Shown: positions 1 to 10,998, numbered from the stretch's first letter. The stretch is 64,000 nt of DNA from Tremella fuciformis (GCA_032768795.1 CP136490.1:5704001-5768000); one strand, 5' to 3'. Made by a program: numbers and translations. The notes: generated from the sequence alone by a model not told the origin.

Positions 1-152
1 TGTCGGTTCCTATCGACGCACGCCGCCCGGTCCGGACGCCCAGGAACCGACGCCGTGCTCCTCTCAATGGGCCCCTTCTCTTTCCCCCTCCCCTATGCAT
101 ACTGCCCCGCTTTTCTGTCCTTCTCTGTATCTTGTGTCCCGCCAGCGCAGCC

Positions 153-2578
153 ATGCCATCTGTCGTGCTGGACCCGGTGCTGGCAGCGTTCGACGACCAG
201 AAGGGGGACTCGTCCTCCGGCAGCACGCCGCTCAAGAGGCGACGCATCACGGTGAGCCAATGGCCATCATCGCTTTGGTCCGAAGGGTGGGAATGGGCAT
301 GCTAATATCTGCAGAGAGCGTGCGACAGGTGTCATCGCGGCGGCATAAAGGTCAGTTATGCACGCCACAAGTGTGAGAAGAGCTGACACGTAGTGCTCGC
401 CCAGTGGGAGTCCCAACGCCTGTGCACCGTGTGTAGCATTCGGCACCCCATGCACATATGACCGGCCGGTCAAACGCAGAGGGGTGAGTGCGCTGGCCCG
501 ACCGGGCACTGTGTCGTCCTGCCGCTGGCTGACATCTTCAGCCCCCCGCTCGCTCCAGGGATCGCAGAGGCTCGTCGGATCAGTCTGCACCCCTTAACGG
601 CTCGCGGCATGAGGAGTCAACAGATGGATCCTGGTCGTATCACGAGCTCGCAGCCCCGTCAACGGTCGAGCGCCTGGTGGAGGGATTCCAGTCCATATGC
701 TATCCTATGTGCGCACACAACTGCCCCACACACAGGCCCGAGCGCTGATCACAAGCCATCCGTACTTCCACTGGCCGAGTTTCTGGGGCAGAGTTCGGGC
801 GCAGCACTACAAGCACGACCGGGCGTTCTATATCGTGGTGTACGGCATGTGCTCCATGACTCTTGCCCGTATACGAGACGGCGCTTCCCTGCCGTCGACA
901 CAGCCGCTCACTCCCGACAGCGTCAAGGAAGGCTCAACGTCGGAAGAGTTCTACCAGGCTGCAATGCGGGCGTACCCGACCGACCTGACCATCTGCGCGG
1001 ACTTCAACTACAAACGCGCCCTGGCGATCATGGCTACTATTGCCATTCAGTTTGGTCAGGTGCGGGCGCTCTTGTCGCACCTCGGGGCGTACATGACTTT
1101 GGTGTCGATGGACGGGTTTCACAATGAGGCGAGGTGGCCCCCGAATCTCACAGAGCCGGAGATACAAGAAAGGCGCAGACTTGTGAGCCGGCTGAGCCGA
1201 CTGGTCGCAGAGCTTATGTCAGTTCTGGTCCTTGTATCAGCTCGATGTGTACGTGGCTATCACCTGGGGTGGGATCATTCGGCAACGAGAGCTGCAGTCT
1301 ACGGTTCAATATCCCGCCGAGGTGTTCGATGACGAGGATATCACCGACGACGGGATCACCCTCCACCCGCCGTACCCGGGTGCGGTCTCCTTCCTCAAAG
1401 GGTGGAACTTTGTCGTCGACCTCTATCGCATTCTCGAACATGCCGTGGGGCACTTGCGCGAGAGGCAGCAAGTTCTACCGGAAGACCCTCTGACCCCGGT
1501 CACAACGCTTTTCGCCAGACATACTGGACCGTCACCGTCAGAAGTCCTAGCCGTCGTGGCGGATCTGTACCAAAAGCTACCTGCCGAGTTCAAGGGGGCA
1601 AATGCAATGACTGGCAATCTCATGGATGATCGCATCGGCTTCCAATGTGAGTCTTCGTCGTGGAACTCCTGGGTACGAGTTGATGCGCAGCGGCGAACAT
1701 CATCATTACGATGCAGACCGTCAAGATGGTCTTGGCGGGAACCGAGGACTCGAGTGTGCAGCAGCGGTGCGCGATTGCTGGTGATCTGCTGGATGCCTTG
1801 GCTTCTGTGCCGACTGCGTACATACAAACATGCTCAGCTCCCATGGTGGGTCTTTTCCCTCCCTACAATGCGCGATCTAGTCTTAACGGCCAGTTGCAAC
1901 ACCTTGCAGGTGTTGGCCATCTGCTTGGAAGCGTCATCCAGCGCCCGTTGTCTCAGTGGACGTATTTGCAGGTCCGCAATGTCTTGTTGGCAATGGCAGA
2001 CCTGCTCTCCACTCTGGAGTCGTCGTTGTCCTCGGCAGCGGGACTCTCGCACAAGCTCAAATCGCATGTGTCGCGGATCGACCAGTACATGACCACGGCG
2101 GCATTCCAGCACTCGCAGCAGAGTCAGGTGTACCACTCGGCCCTGCCCCGGGACATCTGGTCCAGCGCCGATCAGACGAGTAGTAGGTCGACAGTGAGTA
2201 TCTCCCGCTTCTCCCCCTCGTGGCTTGGCTGACTATGTTCAGTACACTCCGCCGATTCAGGCCTCGCCACTTCCACCTCTTCGGCGCGACTCGTCGGTCA
2301 TGCTCCAACAAGCTTGGCAGCCCGATACGAAGATCTCGCCGGATCATCAATTCCAGCTGCCGGACAGCTTGTATCAAGACTGGCCGTTCGATATTGGTCA
2401 AGGGGACGCTTTCTTTGAGTTTTTTGGGGACTGGGGGGTGGGCAATTGGAACAGCGGCAACGGTGGCGATTCGGGTCTTTCGGGCGGTGATATCTTTGGG
2501 GATGGGACGCCCAGCAGTGCGGATCAGCAGCTTCTTCCGGGATTGAATGGCTTGGGTCAGGATTATCAACATGTATAA
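153..2578 (+). CDS. Zn2Cys6 fungal transcription factor
   Basis: Nuclear DNA-binding regulator of the fungal binuclear-cluster family; target genes unknown. The start ATG at 153 opens a 33-codon exon ending in basic KRRR. The zinc cluster is assembled from exons 153-251, 315-350 and from 394. Spliced, it gives C-X2-C-X6-C, an 8-residue loop, then C-X2-C-X6-C, with the third cysteine being the first codon of exon 3. Further exons give the middle homology region typical of these factors (YMTLVSMDGFHNEARWP near 1090-1140 and FWSLYQLDVYVAITWGG near 1225-1275), then a helical region near 1710-2190. A Gly/Asp/Phe-rich acidic tail (2240-2575) could be an activation domain. At least seven short introns are needed. 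The exon joins near 700-755, 1830-1890 and 2195-2245 are inferred from reading frame and splice motifs. The family is certain; a specific orthologue is not assigned. Confidence 0.85.
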
Positions 2579-3641
2579 ATTAGATAGACCTGTAGATAGT
2601 GTTTGCGTGGTGTGGTCACGAGGGATGGATGATCTTTTTTGGTTCTACCGTTTGACTGTGCCGCGGCCGAAGGAGACTAGGGAGCGGCGTCATCCCGGTA
2701 TATGAGTAAGCTCAAGCTGCTGCTGCGTATGCCGAGAAGCATGTCGAATATGGGGCGATTGAGTGGCCTGGAGAAAAGAACGGGACGGAACGGCTTCCAC
2801 TGGCCACTGGCCACTGGACCGAAGAGTCGTTTCATCCAGCCCGCCAAAGGGTGGCGGATGCACTGCTTGTTGGGGAGGAGAAGCAGTGCATCCGTCGTAC
2901 TCGCCGCTTCGAGGTGGGTGCTGAGTGGAGCGTAGGGGTATATAAGCAGCGCCATCGCGCATTTGCATGCATGCAACCCAGCATTGCAGAATAAGCACAA
3001 GCACATTCTACGAGCACAGAGCCCGCGACGACACGCAAGCGGTGACCCCCCAACCAACCCAGACAGGGTCAACGTAATTGCCACCCCACAGGCCGAGGCC
3101 CGCCCTCGATCGACTCGCGCTTATCTGTCTCTTCCTCTTGCTTGTTACTTCCACTTGCATCCACCTCTTGACTCGCCCACCACTGCTCGGGCCCAACAAC
3201 CAGCGCCCTCCCCTATCCACTCGCCGCCGACTGCATAGACGCATAGATCTTACAGACATTACTACCGCCATCACCTAGTCGGTCGTTGCCACCCACTCGC
3301 CCACCCCGCACAGGTCGTCTGACACCGCCACCGCCCTCGCCAACATGTGAGCATCCGTCGTCTCTTGTATCTTTCTTCATCCATCACCCTCAATCTCAAG
3401 GTCTGGCCGTGACCCATTCATCATCCTCTCGGGGCGTGGGCCGCTTCGGAGCCACTCATACTCCCTTTGTCACCCTTTGACGCGCTTGCTCAGCGTCGCC
3501 CCGCCCCCCTCGTCTCTCAGCCGAAGCTTGGCATGTGCACAGCGCTGACGCTGTCTTTTCTATTATTCATCTCGCCACTATCCATCCATCTATCGTGACC
3601 AACACTTCTGCTCTGCTCCGCTCTCCTGCTACGCTATCGAC
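2579..3641. promoter_or_regulatory. Intergenic region with TATA box and probable long 5' leader
   Basis: About 1.06 kb between the zinc-cluster gene and the AN1 zinc-finger gene. A good TATA box (TATATAAG, 2939-2946) lies about 700 bp before the next start codon. After it the sequence becomes strongly C/T-rich (about 3100-3640), as expected for a fungal 5' leader. An AACATGTGAGC at about 3343 could be the donor of a leader intron, with a possible acceptor near 3494. I see no convincing coding sequence here. Confidence 0.45.
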
Positions 3642-4088
3642 ATGCCCGCATCGTCCGATACCACACGCAGGCCCGCCAAGAAGCGCTGTCAGTTCAAGGT
3701 CATCTACAACATCCCCGTCACCACCCCCGTCAATGGCGATGGCTCTGCGGCGGATGCCAATCCCGATGCGAAGCCGGAGATGACGGCAAATCCCACCCAG
3801 TGCCCCAGTGCTGCGCTGCGGATAGCAGGGGATTGCCCGCATTGCCAGAGGGTGTTCTGCAGTGCCCATCGGACGCCGGAAGCGCATTCCTGGTGAGTCG
3901 GTGCGACCTCATCCCTCGTCTTGCTTCTGCTGCGCCACTCTGCCTCTGTGGTCCCCAGCTCTTGACCGTTATCTCACGAGCTGACCTCCAGCACCGGAAT
4001 GCAGGCCTGCCGCGACGCTGCTTTCCAGGCGAACAAGGAGAGGCTGGAGAAGGAGCGCACGGTCGCCAGCAAGATTGCCCAAGCATAA
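3642..4088 (+). CDS. AN1-type zinc-finger protein
   Basis: Small two-exon protein (3642-3892, 3992-4088; about 115 aa) with a single AN1 zinc finger. The second half of the finger is clear after splicing: CPHC, four residues, C, SAH, five residues, H, S, C (C-X2-C-X4-C-X2-H-X5-H-X-C). The intron falls inside the last coordinating cysteine codon (TG|C). The N-terminus is basic (RRPAKKRC) and a Lys/Glu helix follows the finger. AN1 fingers bind ubiquitin-like or proteasome/Cdc48-linked partners in stress responses; single-finger proteins such as yeast Tmc1 are induced by metal or proteotoxic stress. The specific role here is inference. The start was chosen as the first ATG opening the frame, in context CGACATGCC. 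Confidence 0.8.
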
Positions 4089-4617
4089 CATTGGCTTTGC
4101 CCCCATTGTTCATGTGCATGCGGACGAGAAGGACAGTCATGGGCTGTGCAGCACTGTACAAGGTGTATTGGATCGAGCATTGAAATCTGAAGAACCCGTT
4201 GTAATGTCATGTTATCCCTACTCTTGCTGCCCTGTCCGTCTAGTGTGTGCTTTCGAGGTAGAGTGAGATGCTCACACCGAATCTGACCGTGCAGTGTGCA
4301 TGGTGACAAGCTATGCTTCCACAACGACGGATCTAGCTGTGGCCAGAGAAGAAAGACGTCATCCGCTTACCCTACCGCGTCGAATTGGTGCCAAAATAGT
4401 TCCGAGTCTGCGTTTTGTAGGCTTCCTTTCACTTTTGTTCCTCAGCAACTGCTCGACTGATCTATTGTGCTGTCATGGAAACAATACCCCAAAAGCCAAG
4501 CAACAGAGAGGCTTGCTGCTTGCACACATGCGTATAAGGCCATTCACCGTCCAAGTCTTCTTTGCATTCACATTTTGCTCGCCCATCACCTTGCTCACCA
4601 ATCTTGACACTTCAACA
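4089..4617. promoter_or_regulatory. Intergenic region and alpha-kinase promoter
   Basis: About 530 bp between the AN1 gene and the alpha-kinase gene. It holds the probable 3' end of the former and a TATA-like box (TATAAG, 4533-4538) about 80 bp upstream of the kinase ATG. No further gene is supported. Confidence 0.35.
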
Positions 4618-7600
4618 ATGCCAGTGTGCATCACCTGCCAGACGGAGTACATCAAGCTCCCAGCCACCTCTGACATCTGCGGACTCTGCATGGCAAGGGC
4701 AGATAGTTTCTCACAGCCGTCCCTCAGGGGAATTGTTGACAGTGTGGGTCCAGCATGCCCGACGCACTATTCATCAACTAATACCAGACTCGAGCCAGGG
4801 CTTGTAAGACTTGCGCCGCTTTTGGTCTGGCTGGTGCCTCAGAACTTGAGGGCGCCTGGGAATGCAAGAGCTGCAGGACAGGCAAGCAGACTTCCAGAAT
4901 CAACATGAATACAAGCTCATCCTTGAGATCAGCTTGGACTCGTCCAGACAGCAACAAATGCTGGCATCTCAGGCCGCGCAGAGAACATTTTTGAGAAGAC
5001 TGCGGCCTTAACAACAGCAGCACTCAACGCTGCAAAGCTGCACAAAAAGGATGCAGCTAGGGCTGGACTACAGCCTCGAGCAACCATTGTCATCAAGGTC
5101 GAGGTAGTTCCTTGTGAGTGGAGTGGTAATCCTCTCTGCTTGTACCCTGTCACGGAGGTGACAGCCACCGTACCCTATATGTACCAAAGACCGCGAGTCT
5201 AGCTGAGACTCGGGTCATCGTGACCCTTTTATGGTGCAGTGGTTTACTGTGCGTCGCCCTATGCTATTTGGTAGGTATAGGCCTCGTGACATAATGACCC
5301 GAGTCTCTGGACGTCACTGGTTCAATTCCCGCACCTTGCTTGCCCGGGGCAATTGAATTACACGTTTTGAAAGGCACCTGGCTGCCGCCCCCGGTGGAGG
5401 TGGGCAATTACGTAAGAGGGCATTACGTAATGTAGCTTGGCGCGCCTTTCGGGTTCCAGATAGGGCTGAGGATAGGCTCGGTAGGAGGTAGGGCCCGGCA
5501 CGAGGGCGTGCCTATTCTCTAAGGTGGGCGGAGTGTCACGGAGGTGACAGCCACCGTACCCTATATGTACCAAAGACCGCGAGTCTAGCTGAGACTCGGG
5601 TCATCGTGACCCTTTTATGGTGCAGTGGTTTACTGTGCGTCGCCCTATGCTATTTGGTAGGTATAGGCCTCGTGACATACCCGCTTATACCCAGGTCAAA
5701 ATGCTCGAGCCAAGCCTTGGAACAGACCAGTGCCCAATGCCATGGCCGACTGGGATAAGCCAATGGTGTCTATCATTGACATTGCTTGGGATCATATCAT
5801 GCGGGAGTGGCAACATGAAAATCAAGGCGAGAGGGTATTTGGCTTTACTCCACGGCTGTATGTCTCATTCTTTGCAAGCCAATCCCCCAAGCTAATACAC
5901 AAGGCACATGGCCTCAGTTGCCCTTGAAGACAAGAAAGGCCAGCCTGCAGTCATTGACAAAGCCTCATCTCGACTTCAACAATCAATCATTGACTTCTTT
6001 CGAAAATCCTTCCAGTCGCCGCAGACTGGTCAGTATGGCAGACCAGGACATATCTCACAGAATCAGATTGTTGTCATCTTCACCGTGTTCCCACCACTCC
6101 CTGAAGTATGCTCTTCTCAAAATGGGGCACAGCAAAGTCACTCACTTGCCAGAAACACATGCTTAGTGTGGAAAGTGACGACAGCCTCAGCAGATCTAGG
6201 GTGTCATCTTCAAAGCCAGTTCTCATACCTTCGCAGTTGAGTCACCGCCACAAAAGCTCAACACTCTCTCGCCCAGCCCGCACAGGTATATTCCTCTTTG
6301 TGGGGTGTACTGTGGCTGAGCAGCAGTCAGCTCAAGCATATTGCTTGAGAGCAGACTACGACGTACACAACCACTCTCCGCGCTCAATTTGCTCCCCACG
6401 ACAGTCCCAGAATCTTCAGTTCCCCAAGGGTACGAAGCCGTACAATTCAAGCGACTCTACCCTTATGTGCACGACAAAGCAGTCTGCAAGGTGACACGCG
6501 AGATCATTGAGGAAGGCTTCGTTCAACTTGAACCCTTCTCCTCTGGTCAATTCAAGCACGCTTACTATGTGAGCACAATGATCACTTCCGTGCCCACACT
6601 GATGCTCAGTTTGGCATGCCTTCACTCGGAGACACACGATGGGTAGCTAAACGATACTACACCATGCGGTCTTTTCTTGTTCAAGAAGGTGACACCGCAG
6701 AGGTCACACTGAACGAGGAGCAGCAATACTACTTGCTTTGGCAGGAGGTGGAAAAAGCCCAGATCTTGGCCTCGTCCCTCGATGAGTTTTTTAGGAAGAA
6801 GGCGGAGGTTATCAAAAGATCACCACGGGACAACAAACACAGTGAAGAACATCTTGAAAGCTCTCTGTGTGCTGACTCCTGACAGCATTTGAGATGACCG
6901 AAGGCTTCCTCATCATTGAGGTTGGGGCTGAGACAGCAAGGACTTGGCTTGTTGAGCCCAATCTCATGGACGCAGATGAGGGACATGAGTTTGTACGGGA
7001 GCAGAAGATCTTTGGATCTCTCTACTGCCCAGAAAGTACCAAGCTTGACAACGCCCTACCGGCAGTCTTACTTGAGGACATTCATGCTTGGGTTCATTAT
7101 TACATGCAAGTCACAGGGAAGGATCAACATGTGCCTGCAGACGTGCAAGGTGAATACCCACTAATTCGTGTCATTCTACTCACAGCATAGGTTTTGTACA
7201 CAGGCAAGCAGGAAGTCGACGATTTCCAGCATACACCTTAAAACTGTTTGATCTATTGGTCCACTCGTGAGCAACATTTGAGCTCAAGTGTCTGCTGACA
7301 ACACAGTTTTGGGCACGACCAAGGTCCTGGAGATATAGGCCAACCAGGTGTCTACCAATTTGTGCGGCAGCACCAGTGCAATGCTGTATGCCGTGCACTG
7401 AAGCTCAAGCCATACACAAGGCATGAGCAGTTTGAGTGGACATGGCAGGTTACACCGGATGAGATCCCATTCTGGCGCAGGGATGACTGCACACCACATG
7501 ATTGGGAGCAGCAGGACTGTGTCAAAAAAGGTAGCTGGACGGGAAGGGTGATTGACAATATTCCTGTCAATCCACCTCCTCGGTCAGTAGTCAGAGTCTG

Positions 7601-7673
7601 CTCATTCTCTTGTGAGGAGCCTTTTGGCCTGCGTGACATAGAGTGTGATCTGGAGGGTTCTGGAGAGTGCTGA
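4618..7673 (+). CDS. Alpha-type (eEF2K-like) protein kinase with N-terminal zinc-binding cysteines
   Basis: Atypical Ser/Thr kinase. The N-terminus has paired cysteines (CITC, CGLC, CKTC, CKSC) that look like a zinc-binding module. Exons 5695-5857, 5904-6105, 6153-6285, 6327-6568, 6610-6841, 6886-7149, 7191-7266 and 7307-7673 join in phase without a stop. They give alpha-kinase landmarks in order: FSSGQFKHAYY, WVAKRYY (likely catalytic lysine), ARTWLVEP, DVQG, LFDLLVHS, GDIGQPGV and the zinc motif HQCNAVC near 7366-7388. An extra tail of about 100 residues follows. Intron 5114-5694 contains an LTR mini-element; without it the intron is 46 nt. The first two exon joins (about 4730-4975) are uncertain, one requiring a 31-nt intron. 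Alpha-kinases are often expanded in basidiomycetes; the substrate is unknown. Confidence 0.8.
5148..5291 (+). repeat. 5' LTR of the TRIM element
   Basis: 144-bp LTR with 7-bp inverted ends TGTCACG/CGTGACA. Inside are a small hairpin (GGGTCATCGTGACCC) and an A-box-like TGGTGCAGTGG at 5232-5242. Confidence 0.8.
5534..5677 (+). repeat. 3' LTR of the TRIM element
   Basis: Second copy of the 144-bp LTR, with no difference from the first by eye. It is preceded by a purine tract and followed by the TACCC duplication, then 12 nt later by the acceptor AG of the host intron. Confidence 0.8.
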
Positions 7674-7828
7674 GACATGCCTGTAATTATGTATCGGCTT
7701 GCCTGTCTGACTTGATGATGTGGCATTTGCGTCAAGGGGGACCGTGTACCAACTGCGGTGATCAGAGATGCTGCTGCGGCAATATTGGTTCCATTGCAGT
7801 GATCACTTCTTGCAGGTCAAGGTTTAAG

Positions 7829-9349
7829 ATGACCGTGCATACTGCTCCAGCTGACTCTACACGTCCTGTGGGAAGACCAAGACAAGGTCGTGAGTGGGAG
7901 AACATTTCAGCACTGATCGTGCAGCAACGGCAACACCTGAGTTCAAAGAGCTCGTCAACCATCTTATTATCAAGCACAATGGCAACTATGAGAAGCTCAA
8001 CGAGGAACTGCAAGCTGCAGACCCTTCTCTAGCTTTCAGGTGAGAGGATGTTCCACTTTAATGCATAAGGCTGAGACCAAGTTCACGCAGATCCTACTAT
8101 CGACAGCTGAAGCAGATGAATATTGCTGGCCCCCGAAAGGGTGGACTGCAGGGTGATGCACTGCACAAGGCTATTAAGGCCCTGCCGGGTGAAGATGCCA
8201 GCCGGGGCTTCAGAGGAGTGCATCATGCTTTGGTATTGTCAGGTGTTCTCGCTACACAGTGAGTTTATCTGCCGCACTCAGAAGTTGTCTGAGTTTGAGG
8301 ATTGCAGTCGCCAAGGCTCAGCATGAGATTGATCCTGACGGTGTTGCTGCAAGGCAGCTGCAGAGCAAAAAGCGATTCTTTCGATCTCCCATTGTCACAG
8401 CAGGCCCCAACGAACAATGGTCAGTTGATGGGCATGACAAGCTGGCAGCATATGGCTTCGGCATTTATGGAATCCGAGATGTCTACTCGGGCTTCATCCT
8501 GGCTTTGCATGCCTTTCCCAACAATCGGAAAGCAGCAAATGTGCATTGGCTTTATCTGAAAACAATCACAGAGTGCAATGGTCAGCTGAGCGCACACGCT
8601 TGAGGTCTTGCTGAATTTCAGGTATTCCCATCCAAATTGCAGCAGATTGTGGGTCGGAGACAGGCCTCATGCTTCAGTCGCAGGTGCAACTCCGGTGGGT
8701 GTGTCAAGTGCCAGTCATGCATGCAGTTGAAACATTGGCAGCGAGCAGCTCGGTGGGCCTGGCCTGCAGGAGACTCCAGCATATGTTCTCCTGCCTTCCA
8801 CCCGCAACATCACCATTGAGAGAGCCTGGATTGGTGTACGGAATGATGTTGTCAGGAGATTCCAGAAGAAATTTGATGAGGGGCTTGGGGCAGGTTTTGT
8901 CCCGACAAACCAAGTGCACTGGTATTGTCCGCTGCTGCATCCAGAACAGAGCTGACAGCGCAAGTGCAGTCTTCTGGTTCATTTTTGCTCCACTAGTACA
9001 ACAAGCTCTTGATCAGCATCGGCAATATCAAAATACATACAAGGTCCGTCGACAGAAGGAGAAACTGAACCCATCTGGAGCTAGGAGGTGTGAGATCTAT
9101 CAGACTCCCACACGGTGGGCCGGGCAGCAGTGCATGCTACAGCTGGATGCAGAAGCTAAGGAGGAGACTGCTGTGGCACTGCGTGAAGCAGAGACAGAAG
9201 CAGACCTCTCGTGGATCAGGAGGGATGTGAGAGAGCTCTGTTTGCAAGTGCTTCGGGAGAAGGGAGAGCAAGAAGCACAGATCAGCATCGACAGAGCATG
9301 GGATGTCTTTACGATGATCCTTCCTGTTGTACGAGATCACCTGGGGTAG
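7829..9349 (+). CDS. DDE integrase-core protein (rve-like, uncharacterised)
   Basis: Seven exons (7829-7886, 7925-8039, 8091-8242, 8308-8580, 8622-8698, 8770-8921, 8965-9349) join in phase to 403 aa with no stop. The N-terminus is helical, possibly DNA-binding (FKELVNHLIIKHNGNYEKLN). The core resembles a retroviral-type integrase fold: NEQWSVDGHDKL with a candidate D at residue 149, ADCGSET with D208, NITIERAW with E242, giving D-58-D-33-E. The C-terminus is Glu/Arg-rich and probably helical. This resembles a single-gene integrase-core family seen as stand-alone proteins in fungi and animals, distinct from LTR-retrotransposon pol: there is no reverse transcriptase, and cellular-type introns are present. 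It could be a domesticated transposase or a transposase whose element ends I could not find. It lies 155 bp after the kinase and converges on the dioxygenase. Confidence 0.75.
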
Positions 9350-9519
9350 AATGTAACCACTTTTCAATCTCATTACTCTCGCCAGCAAGCAAATGATTTG
9401 AATAGTGATGTTGCAGCTTTGAGATGTATCTTTGGGCTGCCACCACTTACCTTGCGCGTAACTGGGCACTGGAGCTTAGCAAGAGTGGATGAGTGGAACA
9501 GTCTGCATCGTTCTAAATT

Positions 9520-10783
9520 TCAAACTTGAGGGATATGTACGGGGATGCCTGACTCCTCAAAGTATTCTGACATCCGGCTGCAGGTAAAGACAGTGATGAC
9601 CATTCTCTTGGTCAAATCCGCTGCGTCCAGTGGCCGCACATAGTGAGCCAAGTGAGATGCCTGGAAGAATAGAATGTCACCTTGAGTCAGCATTGCAGCT
9701 GTGTGCAAAGGTGCAAACCTCACCAACGCGCAACTCTATCTCCATGTTCAGCTGTGGAATCACAAGGTATCCTTGTCTCTCCCGGTTGTTCCATGATCCA
9801 GACCCAAAGACACAGACCACAGAGTAGGTGTCGTCATCATCCCCGCGATCAAAATGCCAGCCCTCAGATTGACCATTTGTTGCAGCAATGACGGAGCCAA
9901 GGCGGCCTAGCTTTGTGGTGTTGATGTCGGAATGAGTCATTGCAAGGCCACTTTTGTCAAAGTCGACCATGAGGGGGGACAGAACATGGGTGCTGAGAGA
10001 TCAGCCAGCCGTAACATGGGAAGCAGTGCCTCTTACTGAGTCATCTTCCTGTAAGTCACAAAGTCGTAGTCATGAAGGGTCTTCCTCGCTGCCCGCCCAG
10101 CAATTGCCGCAAAAGTCTCCATCAAGTGCTGAATCAACGGATGTCGTCCATCCTTAGACCAATGGGGCACTTTTGATCGAGTGACAGGGAACCAGAAGCC
10201 AGCGTGATAGGTGGGAAGGCCGTCCTTGCTTCGGCCGCTTGGTTTACACGAGGGTTTGATCTCAGCCTAGACATGAGCACAAAAGATTGTCCAGCTCGGA
10301 GCTCACTGCTTTGATTGTGTCCCATGATCCAAGGATCTTCCGATTATCATCTTCGGTGAAGATGTGAAAACCCATTGCCCAATACTTTGGGCGACCGGTC
10401 ACTTGACCAGCATCAAGAAGAGTGCAGGGTACAGCAAAGGGGAACTAGGTGTGAGCGTGCTGCTTTGTGTCTCGACAATTGCTCACCTGGTCCGATGAGA
10501 TGACATTTGGTGATCCCAAATTGAGCGGTGCAAGGAATCTCTCCAGCTTGCCCTGTACATCTTGAGTTGGACGAGGTCGCCGGCGTGGGGCTGGACCGGT
10601 GTCTGGTAGCCTTTGATCATATCGATTTTGCACATCTGCCGGAGCGGTGCTGTGCACAACATCTAGTTGTGAGTTCGAGCCAGACTGCATGGATGGCTTA
10701 CTGGGCTGGTATCGAGAGACTGCTGCAGCTCGACGTCGTTTCTGACGGCCTGGGTCACTGGGAATCTTCCGCTTGTGGACCAT
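9520..10783 (-). CDS. TET/JBP-like 2-oxoglutarate Fe(II) dioxygenase
   Basis: Five minus-strand exons (10783-10487, 10444-10307, 10266-10037, 9992-9724, 9680-9520) join in phase to 364 aa. The C-terminal half has the jelly-roll dioxygenase signature: GWHFD (iron ligands H268, D270), a YSVVCVFG strand, GYLVIPQLNMEIEL, GDILFF, LAHYVRP (third ligand H324) and KRMVITVF, where R337 would bind 2-oxoglutarate. This order matches TET/JBP enzymes, which oxidise 5-methylcytosine or thymine in DNA. The first 100 residues are basic and disordered (KRKIP, RRRPRP), possibly for nuclear import or DNA binding. Basidiomycetes are reported to have expansions of TET/JBP genes linked to KDZ transposons; here the neighbour is instead an integrase-core gene. 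The substrate is inference. A different dioxygenase subfamily (prolyl hydroxylase-like) is the main alternative. Confidence 0.7.
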
Positions 10784-10998
10784 GTCGAAGCAAAGGGTGG
10801 CCAGCTGGCTGCAAAATTTTCTAAGTTAAGTCAGCCTGGGCCCGGTGCAGAAATTTTGGCATGGCTTCGCCTGGCCCTGCAAGGGGCAAAGAGCGACACA
10901 GAGAGACAGAGTGTGACCTATGCTTGAGCTGGAGTGCAGGGGAAACTCACTCAGACAAGCTCTGATGGGTGATGATGGTGTTGAAAGGTGCCGGTGCT

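Larger units (their letters stand above)
5148..5677 (+). mobile_element. TRIM-type non-autonomous LTR retroelement in a kinase intron
   Basis: Two 144-bp direct repeats (5148-5291 and 5534-5677) look identical. Each begins TGTCACG and ends CGTGACA, the TG...CA rule for LTRs. They flank a 242-bp non-coding interior. A 5-bp target-site duplication TACCC lies directly outside (5143-5147 and 5678-5682). A purine-rich tract (AAGGTGGGCGGAG, 5521-5533) sits just before the second LTR as a polypurine tract should. No gag or pol coding sequence fits, so mobility would depend on another element. Identical LTRs imply a young insertion. I cannot name the primer tRNA: the sequence after the first LTR (TAATGACCCGAG) does not start with TGG. 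Confidence 0.85.

Noticed and set aside
5219..5336. A tRNA gene at the TRIM element
   Set aside because: A- and B-box motifs are present, but the T-stem has mismatches and no 7-bp acceptor stem forms; it is better described as part of the LTR element.
4618..9349. A KDZ (Kyakuja-Dileera-Zisupton) transposon linked to the dioxygenase
   Set aside because: The plus-strand genes resolve into an alpha-kinase and an rve-like integrase-core protein; no KDZ transposase motifs were seen.
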